NCBI GenBank assembly: GCA_028292145.1
Contig: JAQGMX010000254.1
Location: 1 to 8,487, forward strand
Direction: 5' to 3'
DNA from: Variovorax sp.
Lineage (GTDB): Bacteria > Pseudomonadota > Gammaproteobacteria > Burkholderiales > Burkholderiaceae_C
DNA: 8,487 nucleotides
Made by a program: the position numbers and the translations under genes. This document shows, in pieces, positions 5,456 through 8,487 of this stretch (positions are counted from its first letter, which is position 1; each line of letters opens with the position of its first letter). Below the pieces are notes generated by a model. The model did not search any database and had not been told where the DNA came from. It saw only the letters and a program-made list of their open reading frames with translations.

Positions 5456-8302
5456 CTATGCCGCAGCAGTCGCAACGGCGGCTACCGCCACGATGGCGAT
5501 GCTGCGAACCCGGCGCTTGAGTTCGGGAATGCAGGAGCCGCAGTTGGTTCCGCACTTCAGCGTTTCCTGCAGGCAGACGAGGCGCTGGGCGTCGTCGCCG
5601 GCGGTCTGCCCAAGCAGTTCGTCGATGGCGGCTTCGGTCACGCCGAAGCAGCTGCAGACGAGTTTCCCGCGCGTGGCGATGCCTGACGGCGCGGTCGCGC
5701 CCGGGCGCAGCAGTTGCCGGCCGAACGATTGCGCCGGGAGGCGGTCGAGCAGCAGCGCCTTGATCCAGGCCTCCGCCCGCGTGTCGCCGGCCAGCAGGAA
5801 ACCTTCGAGCCGCGCCTCGTCGCTGCCAGGCGTCGGTCGGACCAGCCGCATCCGGCGGCGCTGGCCGTGCCGCGCGTCGGAATAGTGCATGACGTCCGCC
5901 GCAGCCAAACCCATCAGCGCCTCGATGCACGTCAGCAATTCGGCGGGCGGCGCTTCGGGCCCGGCGGCGCGGAACAACAGCCCGCTCGGCTCCGGCACGC
6001 CGGCCTGGAGCGGTGCGCCGCTGCCGAACGGCACGCAGCTCGCGAAGCGGAATTCAGCCATCAGCGCCCGCAGCGCCTGCTGCACCGACAACACGCGGTC
6101 CGCCGGCAACCAGGCGGCGGTCACCATCGACCACGGCAGTTCTGCCTTGGTGATGCGGACGGCCGCGTGCTTGAGCTCGGGCTGCTTCGAATCGGGGCAG
6201 TACGCGGATGTCGTGAGCGCGTTGATGCCGGCGATGCGGCCGCCGTCGCCCGCGCGCCCGCTCAGCGCTTCCTCGCCCCAGTGCATCGCGATATAGCTCT
6301 GGCGCATGCCGATGTCCGCGCTGCCTTGCGCCGGCAGCACGACCGTGCCGCGCCGCGACGCCACTTCCACCAGTTCGCCCTCGGCGATCTGGCAGCGAGC
6401 CATGTCCAGCGGATTCATCTGCACCACCGGCTCTGGCGCATGGCCGAACAGCCGGCCCAGCGTGCCGGTGCGGCTCATGCCGTGCCACTGGTCGCGCAGG
6501 CGGCCGCTGTTGAGCGAGAACGGAAAGCGTGCATCGCGCGCCTCGGCCACCGGTTTGTACGGCGCGTCGAAGAAGCGGGCTCGGCCGTCGGCGGTCGGGA
6601 AGATGCCGTCTTCATAGAGGCGCACCCGGCCGGTCGCAGCGCCTTCGGGCAGTGGCCACTGCTGCGGACCTTGCACGTCGAGCATCGGCCAGCTCAGCCC
6701 GGTGATGTCCAGATCGCGACCGCGGGTGCTTTCGCGATGCTCGTTCCAGATCGCCTGGGCACCGGCTTCGCTGTCGAGTGCGTAGGGGAAAAGCGAGGTG
6801 GCCGCGCGCGCAGCCATCCGCGCTTCGAGGCGCTGTGCGAAATCGGTCACGGCCGACCAGTCGTGCCGCGTCTCGCCGGGCGCCGCGACCGCCGGCCGGA
6901 CGCGCGAAATGCGGCGTTCGCTGTTGGTCACCGTGCCGACCTTTTCGCCCCAGGTCGTCGCCGGCAGCAGCAGATCGGCATAGCTGCAGGTCGCGGTCGT
7001 CGCGAAGGCTTCCTGCACGACGACGAATTCGCATCTCTCCAGCGCGCGCCGCACGGTCGCCTGATCGGGCATCGACTGAGCCGGGTTGGTGCATGAAATC
7101 CACAGCGCCTTGATCTCGCCGTCGGCCGCCGCCTGGAACATGTCGACCGCCGTCTTGCCCGGCCGCGACGGCACGCTGTCGATGCCCCACAGCGCGGCCA
7201 CTTCGGCCCGGTGCGCAGGGTTTGCCAGGTCGCGGTGCGCGCTCAGCAGATTCGCCATGCCGCCGACTTCGCGACCGCCCATCGCGTTCGGCTGGCCGGT
7301 CAGCGAGAAAGGCCCGGCGCCGGGACGGCCGATCTGCGCGGTCGCGAGGTGCAGGTTGATCAGCGTCGCGTTCTTGGCGGTGCCTGAACTGGACTGGTTC
7401 AGCCCCTGGCAATACAGGCTCAGCGTCGCCGGCGAGGTCGCGAAAAGCCGCGCAGCCTCGATCAGCGCCGCCTTGTCGATGCCACAGATCTGCGCCACGC
7501 GATCGGGCGTGCAGTCGCGCACCGTCGCCTCGAGCGCGTCGAATCCGCTGGTGTGGGCGGCGATGTAGTCGGGTTTGGTCCAGCCTTCCCGCAGCATCAG
7601 GTGCAGCAGGCCGTGGAACAGCATCACATCGGTGCCCGGCTGGATCGGCAGGTGCAGATCGGCGATCTCGCAGGTGTCGGTGCGACGCGGGTCGACGACG
7701 ACGATCTTCATCGCCGGATTGGCGCGCTTGGCGTCTTCGATGCGCCGGAACAGGATCGGATGCGCCCAGGCGGTGTTGCTGCCGACGATGAACAGGCAGT
7801 CCGCGTCGTTGAAGTCGTCGTAGCAAGCCGGCGGCGCGTCGGCGCCCAGCGTCTTCTTGTAGCCGGCGACCGCGCTGCTCATGCACAGGCGCGAGTTGGT
7901 GTCGACGTTGTTGGTGCCGATCAGGCCCTTGGCCAGCTTGTTGAAGACGTAGTAGTCCTCCGTCAGCAACTGGCCGGAGATGTAGAAACCGACGGCGTCC
8001 GGGCCGTGGTCGGCGATCACCTGTGCGAACTTGTCGGCGGCGTGGTCGAGCGCGATGTTCCAGCTGACCGGCTGCGGCGCGGCGTTGCGCTGCAGCCGTT
8101 GCATGGGTTGCAGCAGGCGCGTCTGCAGCGTGACGGCCGCCGTCGCGGTGAGATGCAGCGTCGAGCCCTTGGTGCAGAGGCGTCCGAAGTTGGCCGGATG
8201 GTCCGGGTCGCCCCGCACGCCGGTGATCTGCGTCCCGTCGGATTCGATGACGACGCCGCAGCCGACGCCGCAGTAAGGGCAGGTGGATCGGGTTTCCCGC
8301 AT
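5456..8302 (-). CDS. nasA: Assimilatory nitrate reductase, catalytic subunit
   Basis: A 948-residue cytoplasmic molybdoenzyme that reduces nitrate to nitrite. Counted from the ATG at 8302, C8, C11, C15 and C43 form the [4Fe-4S] motif (CPYCGVGC and GRLCTKG). C140 in NSRLCMSSAV is the expected molybdenum ligand. FSLNSGRLRDQWHGMSRTG marks the dinucleotide-binding region of bis-MGD. Residues 816-868 resemble the Rubredoxin_C-like end of NirB-type reductases, and residues 883-924 form a BFD-like [2Fe-2S] domain (CSC, then NCGSC), as in Klebsiella NasA. The tail is Ala/Val-rich (IVAVAAVATAAA). No Tat signal is present, which excludes periplasmic NapA. I prefer the start at 8302: it gives the family N-terminus MRETRSTCPYCG and has GAGAG eight bases before it. 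The ATG at 8320 would add six residues, lacks a ribosome site and overlaps the upstream stop by seven bases. Electrons probably come from the flavoprotein encoded immediately upstream. Confidence 0.96.
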   Translation of the reverse strand: MRETRSTCPYCGVGCGVVIESDGTQITGVRGDPDHPANFGRLCTKGSTLHLTATAAVTLQTRLLQPMQRLQRNAAPQPVSWNIALDHAADKFAQVIADHGPDAVGFYISGQLLTEDYYVFNKLAKGLIGTNNVDTNSRLCMSSAVAGYKKTLGADAPPACYDDFNDADCLFIVGSNTAWAHPILFRRIEDAKRANPAMKIVVVDPRRTDTCEIADLHLPIQPGTDVMLFHGLLHLMLREGWTKPDYIAAHTSGFDALEATVRDCTPDRVAQICGIDKAALIEAARLFATSPATLSLYCQGLNQSSSGTAKNATLINLHLATAQIGRPGAGPFSLTGQPNAMGGREVGGMANLLSAHRDLANPAHRAEVAALWGIDSVPSRPGKTAVDMFQAAADGEIKALWISCTNPAQSMPDQATVRRALERCEFVVVQEAFATTATCSYADLLLPATTWGEKVGTVTNSERRISRVRPAVAAPGETRHDWSAVTDFAQRLEARMAARAATSLFPYALDSEAGAQAIWNEHRESTRGRDLDITGLSWPMLDVQGPQQWPLPEGAATGRVRLYEDGIFPTADGRARFFDAPYKPVAEARDARFPFSLNSGRLRDQWHGMSRTGTLGRLFGHAPEPVVQMNPLDMARCQIAEGELVEVASRRGTVVLPAQGSADIGMRQSYIAMHWGEEALSGRAGDGGRIAGINALTTSAYCPDSKQPELKHAAVRITKAELPWSMVTAAWLPADRVLSVQQALRALMAEFRFASCVPFGSGAPLQAGVPEPSGLLFRAAGPEAPPAELLTCIEALMGLAAADVMHYSDARHGQRRRMRLVRPTPGSDEARLEGFLLAGDTRAEAWIKALLLDRLPAQSFGRQLLRPGATAPSGIATRGKLVCSCFGVTEAAIDELLGQTAGDDAQRLVCLQETLKCGTNCGSCIPELKRRVRSIAIVAVAAVATAAA

Positions 8303-8313
8303 GTGCTTGCTCT

Positions 8314-8487
8314 CTAGCATGGGCCGGCGTCGCCGAACATCAGCGTCTCGCGGATGTCGCGCACGCTGCGGCCGTCGCGCAGCAGCTGGTAGTACCAGCC
8401 GCCGTCGGCGGTGTCGCCGAACAGGCAGGCGCCGATCAGCTTGTCGTCCTTGATCACCAGCTTCTTGTAGACGCCGCCAAACGGGTC
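8314..8487 (-). CDS. NirB-type FAD-dependent reductase, C-terminal end only
   Basis: Only the last 57 codons are inside the window; the gene continues past the right edge. The frame runs from the last base and ends in TAG at 8314. The segment GGVYKKLVIKDDKLIGACLF, then GDTADGGWYYQLL and DIRETLMFG, matches the Rubredoxin_C-like domain that closes the FAD/NAD half of nitrite reductase NirB and of related NAD(P)H reductases. In full-length NirB a BFD [2Fe-2S] domain and the siroheme domain would follow. Here the protein stops five residues after LMFG, so it is either a stand-alone FAD reductase (electron donor to NasA) or a cut-down NirB; the first is more likely given the tight junction with nasA. 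Its stop lies inside ATGCTAG, overlapping the upstream nasA ATG, and 11 bases before the preferred nasA start. Confidence 0.85.
   Translation of the reverse strand, partial: DPFGGVYKKLVIKDDKLIGACLFGDTADGGWYYQLLRDGRSVRDIRETLMFGDAGPC

Noticed and set aside
5440..5475. TTG at 5475 as the ybiB start.
   Set aside because: The 12 extra residues do not resemble the family, whereas the ATG at 5439 aligns with the known N-terminus of E. coli YbiB.
5714..7096. Long + strand open frame (about 460 codons) inside nasA, with others at 7553-8317 and 3497-4564.
   Set aside because: All lie opposite well-identified genes, have arginine-rich low-complexity translations and no family motif, so they are antisense shadows in GC-rich DNA.
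5456..8302. Dissimilatory periplasmic nitrate reductase (NapA) or formate dehydrogenase for this molybdoenzyme.
   Set aside because: There is no Tat signal, a C-terminal BFD [2Fe-2S] domain is present, the ligand is cysteine rather than selenocysteine, and the neighbours are a NirB-type reductase and SUMT. All favour assimilatory NasA.
8303..8320. Upstream ATG at 8320 as the nasA start.
   Set aside because: It would add MLESKH, which is not typical of the family, and has no ribosome binding site. The ATG at 8302 gives the usual N-terminus and has GAGAG at a good distance. The upstream start cannot be strictly excluded because of possible coupling to the preceding gene.
1..8487. CRISPR arrays, tRNA or rRNA genes, insertion sequences, phage genes or an origin of replication.
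   Set aside because: No regularly spaced repeats, cloverleaf-like sequences, transposase or integrase motifs, terminal inverted repeats or DnaA-box clusters were seen, and almost all of the window is occupied by intact ordinary genes.

Overview
This is a GC-rich, densely coded bacterial chromosome segment. Gene content and order point to a betaproteobacterium (Burkholderiales or Rhodocyclales type). The supporting features are an assimilatory nitrate reductase next to a stand-alone uroporphyrinogen-III methyltransferase and a YbiB/TrpD2 gene, and an rpsU-yqeY pair. The lineage is inferred from protein style and synteny, not from a database search. I see no sign of a mobile element, prophage, CRISPR array, tRNA or rRNA.

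One gene, the 3' part of pmbA (1-1058), is on the + strand. Everything else is on the - strand and reads right to left. From the right edge these are: the last 57 codons of a NirB-type FAD-dependent reductase (8314-8487); nasA, the molybdenum nitrate reductase (5456-8302); ybiB (4525-5439); cobA (3707-4528); an HI0933/YhiN-family flavoprotein (2443-3675); rpsU (2109-2321); a GatB/YqeY-domain gene (1526-1975); and a Nudix hydrolase (1063-1524), which meets pmbA tail to tail with 4 bases between stops.

The right half looks like one nitrate-assimilation operon. The genes overlap or almost touch, and ybiB-cobA share an ATGA. The FAD reductase would pass NAD(P)H electrons to NasA, which reduces nitrate to nitrite. 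CobA makes precorrin-2 from uroporphyrinogen III, the precursor of the siroheme needed by the assimilatory nitrite reductase (presumably encoded to the right of the window). YbiB and the HI0933 flavoprotein have no established role in this pathway.

The left half is a translation-related unit. A TATAAT -10 element sits just past the stop of the flavoprotein gene and starts a leader of about 100 nt before rpsU. A strong intrinsic terminator separates rpsU from yqeY, so yqeY and the Nudix gene probably depend on read-through. dnaG and rpoD, which commonly follow in this operon, are absent here.

No clearly new system is visible. The most interesting points are an internal domain repeat shared by NasA and its neighbouring reductase, the structured rpsU leader without a Shine-Dalgarno sequence, the broken macromolecular-synthesis operon, and ybiB embedded in a nitrate operon. 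No gene-free stretch exceeds about 135 bases.
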